Shown piece by piece: positions 7,884-14,278 of a stretch of DNA of 16,021 bases. The notes beneath the pieces were generated by a model, which was given only the letters and a program-made list of their open reading frames with translations, made no database searches and was not told the origin of the DNA. The translations under genes and the position numbers were made by a program. Each line of letters opens with the position of its first letter. The first letter of the stretch is position 1. The stretch is from CBFHMJ01 sp965656875 (lineage in GTDB: Bacteria > Pseudomonadota > Gammaproteobacteria > Enterobacterales > Alteromonadaceae): contig CBFHMJ010000006.1 in the NCBI GenBank assembly GCA_965656875.1, forward strand, positions 1-16,021, read 5' to 3'.

Positions 7884-8162
7884 ATGAAAATTAAGCCGCG
7901 ACCTGGCCTATTTCTCTGGACGTTCATTTCTATCTTTCTAGTTTTCTGGCTTGGGGTCGATCTTTGGTCTGGTATTATAAATGGAGAAATTCAAGATTTG
8001 CGCACTGGGAATAGATTGCTCCAAGACGATCGGCCAATATGGTTTTGGTCTGTTTTTACGCTTAAATCTTTAGCTATGTTTGCATGTTTGTATTTTTTGT
8101 ATGGCGTAGCCCAAATAGCCAATGTAATGCTGAACAAAGCACAAAGAAAAAAAGTTAAATAG
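7884..8162 (+). CDS. Putative membrane immunity protein (two transmembrane segments)
   Basis: The 92-residue product has a short basic start (MKIKPRPG), a first hydrophobic segment (LFLWTFISIFLVFWLGVDLW, residues 9-28), a loop of about 30 polar residues (GEIQDLRTGNRLLQDDRP), a second segment (FTLKSLAMFACLYFLYGVAQ, around 58-77) and a basic tail (KAQRKKVK). An AGAGGA ribosome binding site sits 8 bases before the ATG. It follows the remains of a toxin tail by 15 bases. Small two-helix membrane proteins are a known class of immunity protein against membrane-targeting toxins. Here the role is inferred from position and topology. A dead IS3-family element follows immediately, its GTG start only 5 bases after this stop. 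Confidence 0.65.
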   Translation: MKIKPRPGLFLWTFISIFLVFWLGVDLWSGIINGEIQDLRTGNRLLQDDRPIWFWSVFTLKSLAMFACLYFLYGVAQIANVMLNKAQRKKVK

Positions 8163-8166
8163 TGTT

Positions 8167-8574
8167 GTGTATTCAAATAGCTCCAATCTCTTTGAGTTCG
8201 AGTTTGCATTGTCTAAAGAGCCCCCTGTGCCAGGACAAAGTTCATCCAGTGACAATTGGTCAGCAGAAGCCAAGTTTGCAGTTGTCGTTGAAACAGCTTC
8301 TTTATCGGAAACAGAGTTAAACCAATATTGTCGAGAAAAAGGTCTTTATCCAGAGCAGGTTAAAGAGTGGAAGCAATAATGTATGTCCGGTTTTCAGAGC
8401 AAAGCTGCCCAGGAAAAAGCAGCTCGCCAACAAGCAAAAGCGGACAAAGCAGAAATTAAATCTCTAAAACAAGAACTCAGACACAAGGAGAAAGCGCTTG
8501 GTGAAACAGCGGCTTTGCTGGTGCTACGAAAAAAGGCGGCAGCCTTATTCGGGGAGGACTCAGAGGGCGACTAA
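8167..8574 (+). pseudogene. IS3-family transposase orfA with one in-frame stop
   Basis: The frame reads FALSKEPPVPGQSSSSDNWS, AEAKFAVVVETASLSETELN and CREKGLYPEQVKEWKQ, then a TAA at 8377. It continues in the same frame as MSGFQSKAAQEKAARQQAKA, the coiled-coil KAEIKSLKQELRHKEKALGE and TAALLVLRKKAAALFGEDSE. This is the orfA of a common gammaproteobacterial IS3-family group. Without the TAA it would be one frame of about 135 residues. It ends at 8574, and orfB starts in the -1 frame, the usual IS3 arrangement for programmed frameshifting. Confidence 0.75.
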
Positions 8575-9135
8575 CTGAATTAGAACAAAGACAACAGTCT
8601 ATTGATTTAATCCAGGAAGCCAATCTGTCAGGGTGTCGCCTGGAGATTGCTTGTCAAGAAATGAATATCAGTTTGAGAACCTATCGCCGATGGTATCAAC
8701 AAGACACAGTGCAAGCAGATCAGTCTGCCACCGTCACAGATAGTGCCCCGATTGCTGGACGACAATATGTATTTTGGTTCTGTTTCAAGCTTCTATCGGG
8801 TACTCAAGGCAGAGAACCAATTGCACCATCGAGGGCGTAGTAAAGCCCCAAATAAAGTGGCAAAGCCGACAAGTTTTACCGCAGTGAAGCTGAACGAAGT
8901 TTGGACGTGGGATTTGACCTATCTGGCATCAGTGATAAAAGGGCAGTTTTATTATCTGTACATGTTTGAGGATATTTTTAGTCGAAAAATCGTCGATTAT
9001 GAAGTCCATGAAAAAGAGTGTGGCGATAAAGCCACCCAGCTATTGCAGCGCAGTCAATTACGCGAACAGTGCGTAATGAAACCGATGGTATTGCATTCTG
9101 ACAACGGCGCACCGATATAGTCAAAGACCATGAAA
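8571..9135 (+). pseudogene. IS3-family transposase orfB, internally deleted and 3'-truncated
   Basis: The first part reads LTELEQRQQSIDLIQEANLS and ISLRTYRRWYQQDTVQADQS. At about 8740 the frame shifts into VPRLLDDNMYFGSVSSFYRV, NQLHHRGRSKAPNKVAKPTS, then EVWTWDLTYLASVIKGQFYY and VLHSDNGAPI. The segment between the two parts (about 30-40 residues in relatives) is deleted out of frame. The DDE core keeps its first Asp (WTWDLTYL) and second Asp (HSDNG). The third catalytic Glu and the rest are gone: after DNGAPI a TAG occurs at 9118, and at 9137 the 65-bp repeat begins. The element is dead. Its terminal repeats are not identifiable. Confidence 0.75.
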
Positions 9136-9136
9136 G

Positions 9137-9201
9137 CCCGAAAACGAGTTACAAAGTGCAGCATAAAAATTAGGCAAGTAGTGACAACTACCTTGAAAAA
9201 C
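9137..9201. repeat. 65-bp direct repeat, copy 2
   Basis: This copy differs from 7683-7747 at four positions. It joins the truncated IS3-family orfB on its left to a Hint-domain remnant on its right. Recombination between the two copies would remove the 1.4 kb between them. Confidence 0.7.
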
Positions 9202-9203
9202 AC

Positions 9204-9657
9204 CGGGTCATTGAAGACATTACGGTGGGCGATGAAGTTCTGGCCAACAATGCACTGACGTATAACTTTGCGGTGGCTGACTTTGAAACGTATTATGTAT
9301 CACGTGAACGGGTGCTGGTGCATAACTGTCCTGAGGTTGATGAGGTTGCAAAGGAAGCAGCAGATGCAGCCAAACGACTCGGGGTTAATTTAGATAAGAT
9401 CTCAGTTACGAATGGCGTAGACCGCACAAAAATTGTTTTATCCTCAAATTTAGATACAGGTGATATTAATAAACTTAAAGATGTATTTAAATGACGTGGA
9501 GGCAAGTAAAGCGGAGATAGATACAGGATTTATTGCGAACAAAAGACTAGATGCCTTTTTACGTCGACGAGTTCAAGATGGTAAGCCATTTAATGGAGGT
9601 ACTGTTAGAAACAGCACCACTAAAACCTCTGACATTACAATAGACTTTGATTTGTGA
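9204..9657 (+). pseudogene. Hint-domain remnant with a broken toxin tip
   Basis: The frame starts HRVIEDITVGDEVLA, the beginning of a Hint (intein-like) block. It jumps directly to NALTYNFAVADFETYYVSRE and VLVHNC, the Hint C-terminal block with its His-Asn-Cys cleavage site. The central Hint part is deleted. The toxin follows (PEVDEVAKEAADAAKRLGVN … TGDINKLKDVFK) and hits a TGA at 9492. The remaining tip (AEIDTGFIANKRLDAFLRRR … FNGGTVRNSTTKTSDITIDF) is in the +1 frame and ends at 9657, so a base change of frame around 9505-9510 is needed as well as the stop. I do not recognise the toxin family. Hint domains in such proteins release or present the tip. This one lacks its N-terminal catalytic Cys. 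Confidence 0.65.
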
Positions 9658-10094
9658 TTAACATGATGAATAAAGATGATTGGTACACTGATCGAATATT
9701 GTGGCGAGCAAGTCAACACAATATTTTTGATAAGTCATGTATCAAATATTCCGAACTGGATAATAGCCGCGTAGTGGCTATTGAAGAGATTGTTCCTGGA
9801 ATGGAGAGTCCTATTCTGGTTTTCTGGGATAGTGAAAAAAAATGGACGGTTTTATGTGCTTTGCATATTTACTCTTTCTTTGAAGACCAGCTAGTATCCT
9901 CGGCCTTAGATGAAATTGATAAGTCTGTTAGTGTGGTTTCAACTGATGGACTTTCTGAAGATATCAAAAAGAGTGCAACCATCCTTTGTTTGGATAAAGT
10001 GAATAAATCTATTTGGGCTCCAGCAGGTTCAGAGTTATTTGCCCTTATGGGAATTCTTCAAATGTTCCCATTAAGATTAAATAATACAGAATAG
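9654..10094 (+). CDS. Putative immunity protein paired with the Hint/toxin remnant
   Basis: The product is 146 residues from the GTG at 9654, which overlaps the toxin TGA. ATGs at 9663 and 9666 (MNKDDWYTDRILWRASQHNI) are equally likely starts, because no good ribosome binding site separates them. The protein is soluble, without signal or membrane segment, and rich in W and D (FWDSEKKWTVLCALHIY). I do not recognise the family. Position right after a tip, overlap with its stop, and AT-richness support an immunity role. A hairpin that may act as a terminator follows within 10 bases. The gene is intact although its toxin is not. Confidence 0.65.
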   Translation: MINMMNKDDWYTDRILWRASQHNIFDKSCIKYSELDNSRVVAIEEIVPGMESPILVFWDSEKKWTVLCALHIYSFFEDQLVSSALDEIDKSVSVVSTDGLSEDIKKSATILCLDKVNKSIWAPAGSELFALMGILQMFPLRLNNTE

Positions 10095-10103
10095 CCAAGA
10101 GAG

Positions 10104-10126
10104 TGAGAGCAAAGTATTTGCTCTCA
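10104..10126 (+). terminator. Hairpin terminator candidate after the 9654 gene
   Basis: A perfect 10-bp stem, TGAGAGCAAA / TTTGCTCTCA, with a GTA loop begins 9 bases after the stop. It is followed by GCTTTTAC, a short T run, so termination may be moderate. Confidence 0.6.
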
Positions 10127-10167
10127 GCTTTTACAAAAATACTTAGTAGCGCTTTATCAAAGTACTT

Positions 10168-10197
10168 AAATAAGGCTGGGCATAGCCAGCCTTATTT
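10168..10197. terminator. Strong palindrome between convergent genes
   Basis: A perfect 12-bp stem, AAATAAGGCTGG / CCAGCCTTATTT, with a GCATAG loop lies between the plus-strand immunity gene and the minus-strand gene ending at 10210. The A/T ends of the stem make it suitable as a bidirectional terminator. Confidence 0.65.
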
Positions 10198-10209
10198 GAA
10201 AAAATTAGT

Positions 10210-10371
10210 TTAAAATCCCTTTGGTGCATCGGGTATGTTAGCGACTAAATCGTCTATCATCTCGGGTACTCCGAAGAAAAAGGTTTCTTTAACTAAATCA
10301 ACGTCGGGATCATCAAAAACCCAAGTTCCTTCATATTGGTAAGGGAAAATTACCATTAATGCGTTGTCCAT
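10210..10371 (-). CDS. Small DUF6717-like protein, C-terminally short
   Basis: The 53 residues MDNALMVIFPYQYEGTWVFD, DPDVDLVKETFFFGVPEMID, DLVANIPDAPKGF follow the pattern of DUF6717 proteins (…PY.Y.G.WVFDD..VGLV.EPFV.G..EMID.L…I..A.KGF). From memory those proteins run on for about 30-40 residues beyond KGF. Here a TAA stops it, so it is probably truncated. A GAGGT ribosome binding site 5 bases before the ATG supports the start. It lies 11 bases downstream of the SymE-like pseudogene on the same strand, so the two may have been one transcript. The function of the family is unknown. Confidence 0.55.
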   Translation of the reverse strand: MDNALMVIFPYQYEGTWVFDDPDVDLVKETFFFGVPEMIDDLVANIPDAPKGF

Positions 10372-10382
10372 TTTTTACCTCG

Positions 10383-10575
10383 TCATCTTATGCTTGGATG
10401 TACTTCAGTAGCCAAAACCAAGCACCCATCCATAACTCGAATCTTGATTGGTATATTCACTTCGAAACCTATTTGCCATAATCAATGCCCCTTCATCTGA
10501 ATCCAAGGAATAGTGCGGCAGCGGGAGCCAGGTGATTGCTCTTTGGTGCGGTACTCGTAGTAAGTCTCGTTAACT
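10383..10575 (-). pseudogene. SymE-like toxin gene with an in-frame TGA
   Basis: The minus strand reads VNETYYEYRTKEQSPGSRCR, TIPWIQMKGH, a TGA at 10482-10484, then in the same frame LWQIGFEVNIPIKIRVMDGC and LVLATEVHPSIR with a stop at 10383. This matches the SymE pattern (…P.I.LKG.WL..AGF..G..V.V.VMEGCLVL). SymE proteins are small SOS-linked type I toxins with an AbrB-like fold. The stop sits where SymE usually has the Trp of GxWL, so a TGG-to-TGA change would explain it. The N terminus is cut by the adjacent plus-strand Rhs fragment. The antisense regulator expected upstream cannot be seen. Confidence 0.6.
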
Positions 10576-10578
10576 TTA

Positions 10579-11287
10579 ATGAGTTGTACCAGTGGTGAAC
10601 AGATTTCCTCAGTGGCTGATTCGGTAGTCGTTGGTGTCGGTGTATGGGAGAAATTTACTAACTGGATAACGTTCGGTAAATACGATTCAGACTTTAATAT
10701 TAAGAATGACGATGCTTTAAAACGAGAATTAATAGAAAAATATTGTAAATATTCAGGGCCTGATTGTGGTTCTGGAACTGGACTGAATTTACAATTAGTA
10801 GAGCATATGTCTGACTTGACAGCCGTTACGTTGGGCGGGGTTTCAACCGGATATTTGAAACTCGGTGTTGCAGATCGAAGTATCAATATAGTTTCGGTTT
10901 CAAGGGTTGCAAAGGGACTAGCCGGTCCGACTTTACCAGCTAAAATTGCTTCGACTTTTACAAATGGGGCTTATAAGAATCGACAATTAAATAAAGCTAC
11001 CAACTTTTTCAAATATCACGGGGTTGATAACCGTACAGGGAGAAAATTCTCCTGGTTAACTAATAAATAGTATTCTTCAGAAGTCAATTTACGTGCTGAT
11101 CTTGCAATTAGAAGTGATTGGGGGTGTTAAAATCACGAGTGTTTCCACTTTTAGAGTGCCAAAAGGTACTTGGGTCAGCGAAGGTACAGCAGCAGCGCAA
11201 GGCGCAGGTTATGCGGGTGGAGGCTATCAAGCCGTCATAAACAACTTGGCTAGATCTTGGGTTACTAGAACAGATAAGGCATTCTAA
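10579..11287 (+). pseudogene. Rhs family-B tip with toxin domain, broken by a stop and a +1 indel
   Basis: The start CTSGEQISSVADSVVVGVG is almost the same as the family-B linker at 13336 on, so this is a displaced Rhs tip. The toxin part begins around VAKGLAGPTLPAKIASTF and reads FFKYHGVDNRTGRKFSWLTN K, then TAG at 11068. It continues in frame as YSSEVNLRADLAIRSDWG. A run of five G at 11120-11124 then shifts the frame, and the protein resumes one base later as VKITSVSTFRVPKGTWVSEG, TAAAQGAGYAGGGYQAVINN and ends at 11287. Four G would restore the frame, and AAG at 11068 would restore the sense codon. The GTWVSEG…GGGYQAVI region recalls ADP-ribosyltransferase-like tips, but I cannot confirm this. 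The downstream gene is its likely immunity partner. Confidence 0.65.
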
Positions 11288-11289
11288 CT

Positions 11290-11553
11290 ATGATTGATAA
11301 GTCAAAACTAACCAACGCTTTAGCAAAGCTTGAATCAGAACTTCGTAAATCTGGAAAAGGTGATACTGCGAATTATTTTGAGAAATCTATAGTTACGATT
11401 GCTTCGGAAACAGATGCTAATAAGTTAAAACAATTGCTAGACCAAATTTGTAGTTCTGGAGCTATGTCCCAGTATGCAAATTTCTCTTTCAGAGAGGATG
11501 AGCTTTTCGATGATTGTTTTGAAGAGGCGAAGAAGCTGCTATCTGTGATTTAA
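11290..11553 (+). CDS. Putative immunity protein to the family-B tip
   Basis: This 87-residue acidic, helical, soluble protein (LAKLESELRKSGKGDTANYF … LKQLLDQICSSGAMSQYANF … DDCFEEAKKLLSVI) has its ATG two bases after the toxin stop. The Leu/Lys heptad-like spacing suggests a helical bundle. I do not have a secure family name. It looks like the small helical partners encoded after Rhs tips of this kind, and it could block the active site of the upstream toxin. The frame is intact although the toxin is broken twice. The next toxin remnant begins immediately after it, without any linker. Confidence 0.65.
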   Translation: MIDKSKLTNALAKLESELRKSGKGDTANYFEKSIVTIASETDANKLKQLLDQICSSGAMSQYANFSFREDELFDDCFEEAKKLLSVI

Positions 11554-11937
11554 TGTTACAAAGAGTGAAGCGTGGTTTAATTATATTGCTCTGAGAGCAA
11601 CACGTAATGAGGGCAGCAACAAACTGGTATTAGGGCATTTATCTAGAACTGCTAGAGAGGGTGCTAGCTACCAAAAGGTCGCAGCACACTATAAAGCAAC
11701 GTATTTTAAGATAGATAACTGGGCTGATGTAACCAGATGATTGTCTCAAAATCAGATTTGGAAAATTAATGAAACATTTTTGACTCAGCAGTTACGACAG
11801 GGTAATCAAGTTCTTTTTTCACATGACCCTCTTAACCCAAAGCCTGGCTCTTTCTTTGAGCGTGAAGTTAACTTTATGAAAGAACTTGGCTATAGTTTCA
11901 GGCAAAAAATCAATGGACTTGGGAGGCTGTTCGATGA
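11549..11937 (+). pseudogene. Toxin tip remnant broken by a TGA and a one-base deletion
   Basis: Only the last domain of a tip is present: EAWFNYIALRATRNEGSNKL, VLGHLSRTAREGASYQKVAA, HYKATYFKIDNWADVTR. Then a TGA at 11738 interrupts it, and the same frame continues LSQNQIWKINETFLTQQLRQ, FSHDPLNPKPGSFFEREVNF, MKELGYSFRQKINGL. A base (probably T of CTTTGG) is missing at about 11920. Restoring it gives WEAVR and a TGA at 11935-11937 that overlaps the start of the next gene as ATGA. This KLVLG…Y..VA…YF.ID.W…IW.IN..FL.QQ…LSHDP pattern is a tip domain I have seen in many Rhs and haemagglutinin-type toxins, without a firm name. It has no linker or core before it. Confidence 0.65.
11921..11926 (+). 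promoter_or_regulatory. Shine-Dalgarno site deciding the ATG at 11934
   Basis: GGGAGG lies 7 bases before ATG 11934. The longer reading from 11886 has no such site and would be coded by toxin DNA, so the shorter start is preferred. Confidence 0.65.
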
Positions 11938-12308
11938 GCATGAAAAATATTCCAACTGAAGCAGAGTTCGCGAGAGCTTCCGCTGCATTAGAAAAGCGCT
12001 CCAGAGGTCTTGATCAAGTGCGAGATAACATACTTTGCAATCACTGGCTCGAATTTAAGTTTCATGAATTTTTTATTCTGGATGCATCAGAGAGCTCGTT
12101 TAGAGCATATGTTTTTTTTGAGAGGGAAAAGAGTAAAAACAGAGCGTTGAAATCAGGCTTAAAGGAAACTATTGAAAATTGTATTTACAATGAGCTGGAG
12201 AATGCCGGGAGAGGAGCGTCAGAAACAATAAGTGTTACTTTCGAATATGATAGTCATGAAAATATCGAAAAGAACTTCGAAGGAAATTACTATAACCGGT
12301 TAAAGTAG
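11934..12308 (+). CDS. Putative immunity protein to the 11549-11937 tip
   Basis: I choose the ATG at 11934, giving 124 residues from MSMKNIPTEAEFARASAALE. It has a good ribosome binding site, and it overlaps the restored toxin stop in the classic ATGA fashion. The frame is open upstream to 11886, but that part is toxin DNA in another frame. The protein is soluble (HWLEFKFHEFFILDASESSF, then FFEREKSKNRALKSGLKETI). I do not recognise the family. It is intact and follows a dead toxin. An IS21-type end begins 15 bases after its stop. Confidence 0.65.
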   Translation: MSMKNIPTEAEFARASAALEKRSRGLDQVRDNILCNHWLEFKFHEFFILDASESSFRAYVFFEREKSKNRALKSGLKETIENCIYNELENAGRGASETISVTFEYDSHENIEKNFEGNYYNRLK

Positions 12309-12323
12309 TTCATCTTCAAAAGC

Positions 12324-12535
12324 TGCGTATTACCATGATGCCGATCACACAATTTTCTTTCTGTAGAGCCAGGCACAAATTAGCTTGAGTAATCGCCATC
12401 AGTCAAGGGTGCATTTACTTTTCGCATTGATTCCCCCTTTAGTTCCAGTCGGGTTCCACTGTGGACCAGGCTATCTAATATCGCATCTGCATGAGTTGAT
12501 TCGCCGAACATGTTATACCATTTATACAAACGATA
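12324..12535 (-). mobile_element. IS21-family element remnant, istB-side end
   Basis: The terminus TGCGTATTACCATGATGCCG is at 12324-12343. About 35 untranslated bases follow, nearly identical to 3743-3783, and then the istB 3' part on the minus strand. The element is cut at about 12535, where Rhs family-B sequence follows, so the rest of istB, istA and the second terminal repeat are gone. This copy shows what the inside of the 3719-3809 mini-element originally joined to. Confidence 0.65.
12380..12535 (-). pseudogene. istB: istB 3' fragment
   Basis: Minus-strand reading KWYNMFGESTHADAILDSLV, HSGTRLELKGESMRKVNAPL, then TDGDYSS and a TAA at 12380. The HADAILDRLVH…R.ELKGESMRK pattern is the typical C terminus of IstB, the AAA+ helper of IS21-family transposition. 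The N-terminal part with Walker A and B is missing. The frame loses IstB character beyond KWYN, near 12530. Together with the istB piece at 1-72 it shows that at least two IS21-type copies landed in this locus. Confidence 0.75.
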
Positions 12536-12544
12536 ATATTCAGA

Positions 12545-12764
12545 CTAACAGCACGACAGAAGCCGGGGCCACGTATCAGTACGGCCTGTCTGTCACCGCC
12601 TGTAGCATCACGCCGGGTCTGCATGCCTTATCAGCAGTGGGCAGCCTGAACTTCTGTTATGACAACCGGGGCAATCAGACGAAGCGCTGGCGCAACAGCA
12701 CCCTGACGCGAAACGTCACTTACAGTGTGTTTGACAAACCGGTTGAGATTAACAGTATCTAAGC
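12545..12764 (+). pseudogene. Rhs family-B core fragment
   Basis: The frame STTEAGATYQYGLSVTACSI, TPGLHALSAVGSLNFCYDNR, GNQTKRWRNSTLTRNVTYSV and FDKPVEINSI carries one YD unit (FCYDNRGNQT) and the AFDKP-like motif of Rhs cores. The DNA is GC-rich like other cores. It is preceded directly by the istB fragment. After INSI a TAA occurs, and the next recognisable Rhs sequence (FDLWGN) belongs much further downstream in an Rhs protein. About 200 residues of core are therefore deleted at about 12763. ATG/TTG starts upstream lie in IS sequence and are not meaningful. Confidence 0.6.
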
Positions 12765-12765
12765 T

Positions 12766-13727
12766 TTGACCTGTGGGGCAACTGTCGTCAGGTGGAGGAC
12801 TGGTCTGCCATGCAACAGGCCTTTGTGGACCGTGGACTGACTGACCTGCTGAATATCACCCAGCGGGGCTTTACCGGTCATAAACACGTGGACCACGCGG
12901 ATGTTATCCACATGAACGGCCGTATCTACGACCCGACCCTGGGCCGCTTTATGCAGGCGGACCCGATTGTCCAGGCACCGGACAATCTGCAAAGCCTGAA
13001 CCGTTACAGCTATGTGTTTAATAATCCACTGAGTTATACGGACCCGACGGGGTATTCGGCGGAAGATAATTATGTCCTGGATGATTATCAATGTTCAGCC
13101 TGCTTTTCAGATTCTTACAGCTATTTCTATCCGTGGTATGAAGCGCTACATGGTGCGGACGGTTACATCGGTGTCTGGAATCTGATCGGCCATTCTGACT
13201 GGGCAAAGGCTGCCTATGGTAACAGCGCTGAAATTATGGATTTCAATGAATTCTATATCTCAAGGGATTTGGTCATCCAGGAAGTGCAGAACATTCGTAC
13301 GGGTATAACAGAATGCTCATTAAATGAAAGTGGCAGTTGTACCAGTGGTGAACAGATTTCCTCGGTGGCTGATTCAGTTGTTGTGGGGACCGGTTTATGG
13401 CGTCGATATACTGACTTTTTCTCCGGCGGGAAAGTGGACAGGGCTCCAGGGTTGGTTTTTTGGAAACGAATGTTATCCTTATCTGCACAAAAGGCGCAAG
13501 AAAGGTGCGCAGCCATCCGTATAGAGAGCGGCTCCAACACTGCTATACAAACTGTGTTGACGACTGATCAATTTTTTCTTCAATCGTGAATCAATTATCT
13601 TCTTTTGGTAGTTTTGTCATCAACGCGAATATCTCTTACTTACCAAGCAGTGACTGTTCTTGGTGTTTCCAGACCGTCCGCTCCTGTTTGGTCGTCTGGT
13701 CGTGGAACGGTTTTGAATCTGGAGTAG
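12766..13727 (+). pseudogene. Rhs family-B core end, linker and toxin tip with one in-frame TGA
   Basis: The frame starts at SFDLWGNCRQVEDWSAMQQA and continues NITQRGFTGHKHVDHADVIH, MNGRIYDPTLGRFMQADPIV, SLNRYSYVFNNPLSYTDPTG. It then runs through a long linker (SAEDNYVLDDYQCSACFSDS … SGSCTSGEQISSVADSVVVG). The tip follows (GLVFWKRMLSLSAQKAQERC, AAIRIESGSNTAIQTVLTTD) up to a TGA at 13587. Without it the same frame goes on for 45 residues (INYLLLVV … YQAVTVLGVSRPSAPVWSSG … VLNLE) to TAG 13725, 7 bases before the next ATG. A single stop thus seems to have killed it. GTG 12792 is a possible start of the shortened product. I do not recognise the toxin. Confidence 0.65.
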
Positions 13728-13734
13728 ACAAACT

Positions 13735-14112
13735 ATGATTGAAAAAATATCTCTCATGGCGGCATTCGGTGCGTTAATTCTAATGAGTGCATATGCTGGA
13801 GGAAAAGTTATGGATTGTGAGCACCAAATGATGAAGGATATTAGCCAGCAAGTAGAGCTGGGTTCTGGAAGAGGCTTAGTTGAGAGTTATCTTCGTACTA
13901 TTGAGGCTGATTATTCTTATCACGATAAGAATGAACTGGTAGCTACAAAGGATAAAGATGCTGATCAGCTTGACGCTAAGATTATCGTCATGGTGAGTAT
14001 GCCTTCAGAAAGAAACCAGCTAGTGAATAGCAGCGAACTTATGACGATTGGTTTTGATCAGAGCGATTTAGTTCAAGCTGTTTCATGTGAAAAAATCTAT
14101 AACGGTCCATAA
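13735..14112 (+). CDS. Putative exported immunity protein to the family-B tip
   Basis: The 125-residue protein starts MIEKISLMAAFGALILMSAY with AGGK after it: a basic residue, a hydrophobic core and an AYA-G site that suits signal peptidase I (a signal anchor is the alternative). The mature part (DCEHQMMKDISQQVELGSGR … LVESYLRTIEADYSYHDKNE … VSCEKIYNGP) has two cysteines near its ends. The G…G…VESYL…YSY pattern recalls small exported proteins near type VI and Rhs loci. I have no family name. GGAG (13721-13724) just before the toxin TAG is its ribosome binding site. The immunity role is inferred from position and from periplasmic export. Confidence 0.6.
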   Translation: MIEKISLMAAFGALILMSAYAGGKVMDCEHQMMKDISQQVELGSGRGLVESYLRTIEADYSYHDKNELVATKDKDADQLDAKIIVMVSMPSERNQLVNSSELMTIGFDQSDLVQAVSCEKIYNGP

Positions 14113-14135
14113 AATATTTTGTTAGAAATCTACAT

Positions 14136-14160
14136 CTAAACCCGGCAAAGCCGAGCTTAG
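14136..14160 (+). terminator. Imperfect hairpin, possible terminator
   Basis: CTAAACCCGGC / GCCGAGCTTAG can pair with two mismatches around an AAA loop and is followed by TGTTTTAAAT. It lies 24 bases after the 13735 gene. The fit is only fair. The rest of 14161-14278 shows nothing I can name. Confidence 0.35.
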
Positions 14161-14278
14161 TGTTTTAAATAGTAGACTCTTCAGTCGTTAGTACGTAACT
14201 GTCCGGGCAAAGATAAATTCAAATACGAACAGCAACTTTTTATCCTGTGCGCTATCTCAATTTGTAACCGGATTTAAT

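Noticed and set aside
11120..11124. Programmed frameshifting at the G5 run in the toxin.
   Set aside because: A TAG 50 bases earlier in the same toxin would already stop translation, and there is no slippery heptamer with a stimulating structure.
13324..13524. Plus-strand frame ending GLQGWFFGNECYPYLHKRRK as an alternative toxin end.
   Set aside because: The main frame stays open through this stretch and after one TGA reaches the antidote start, which fits better.
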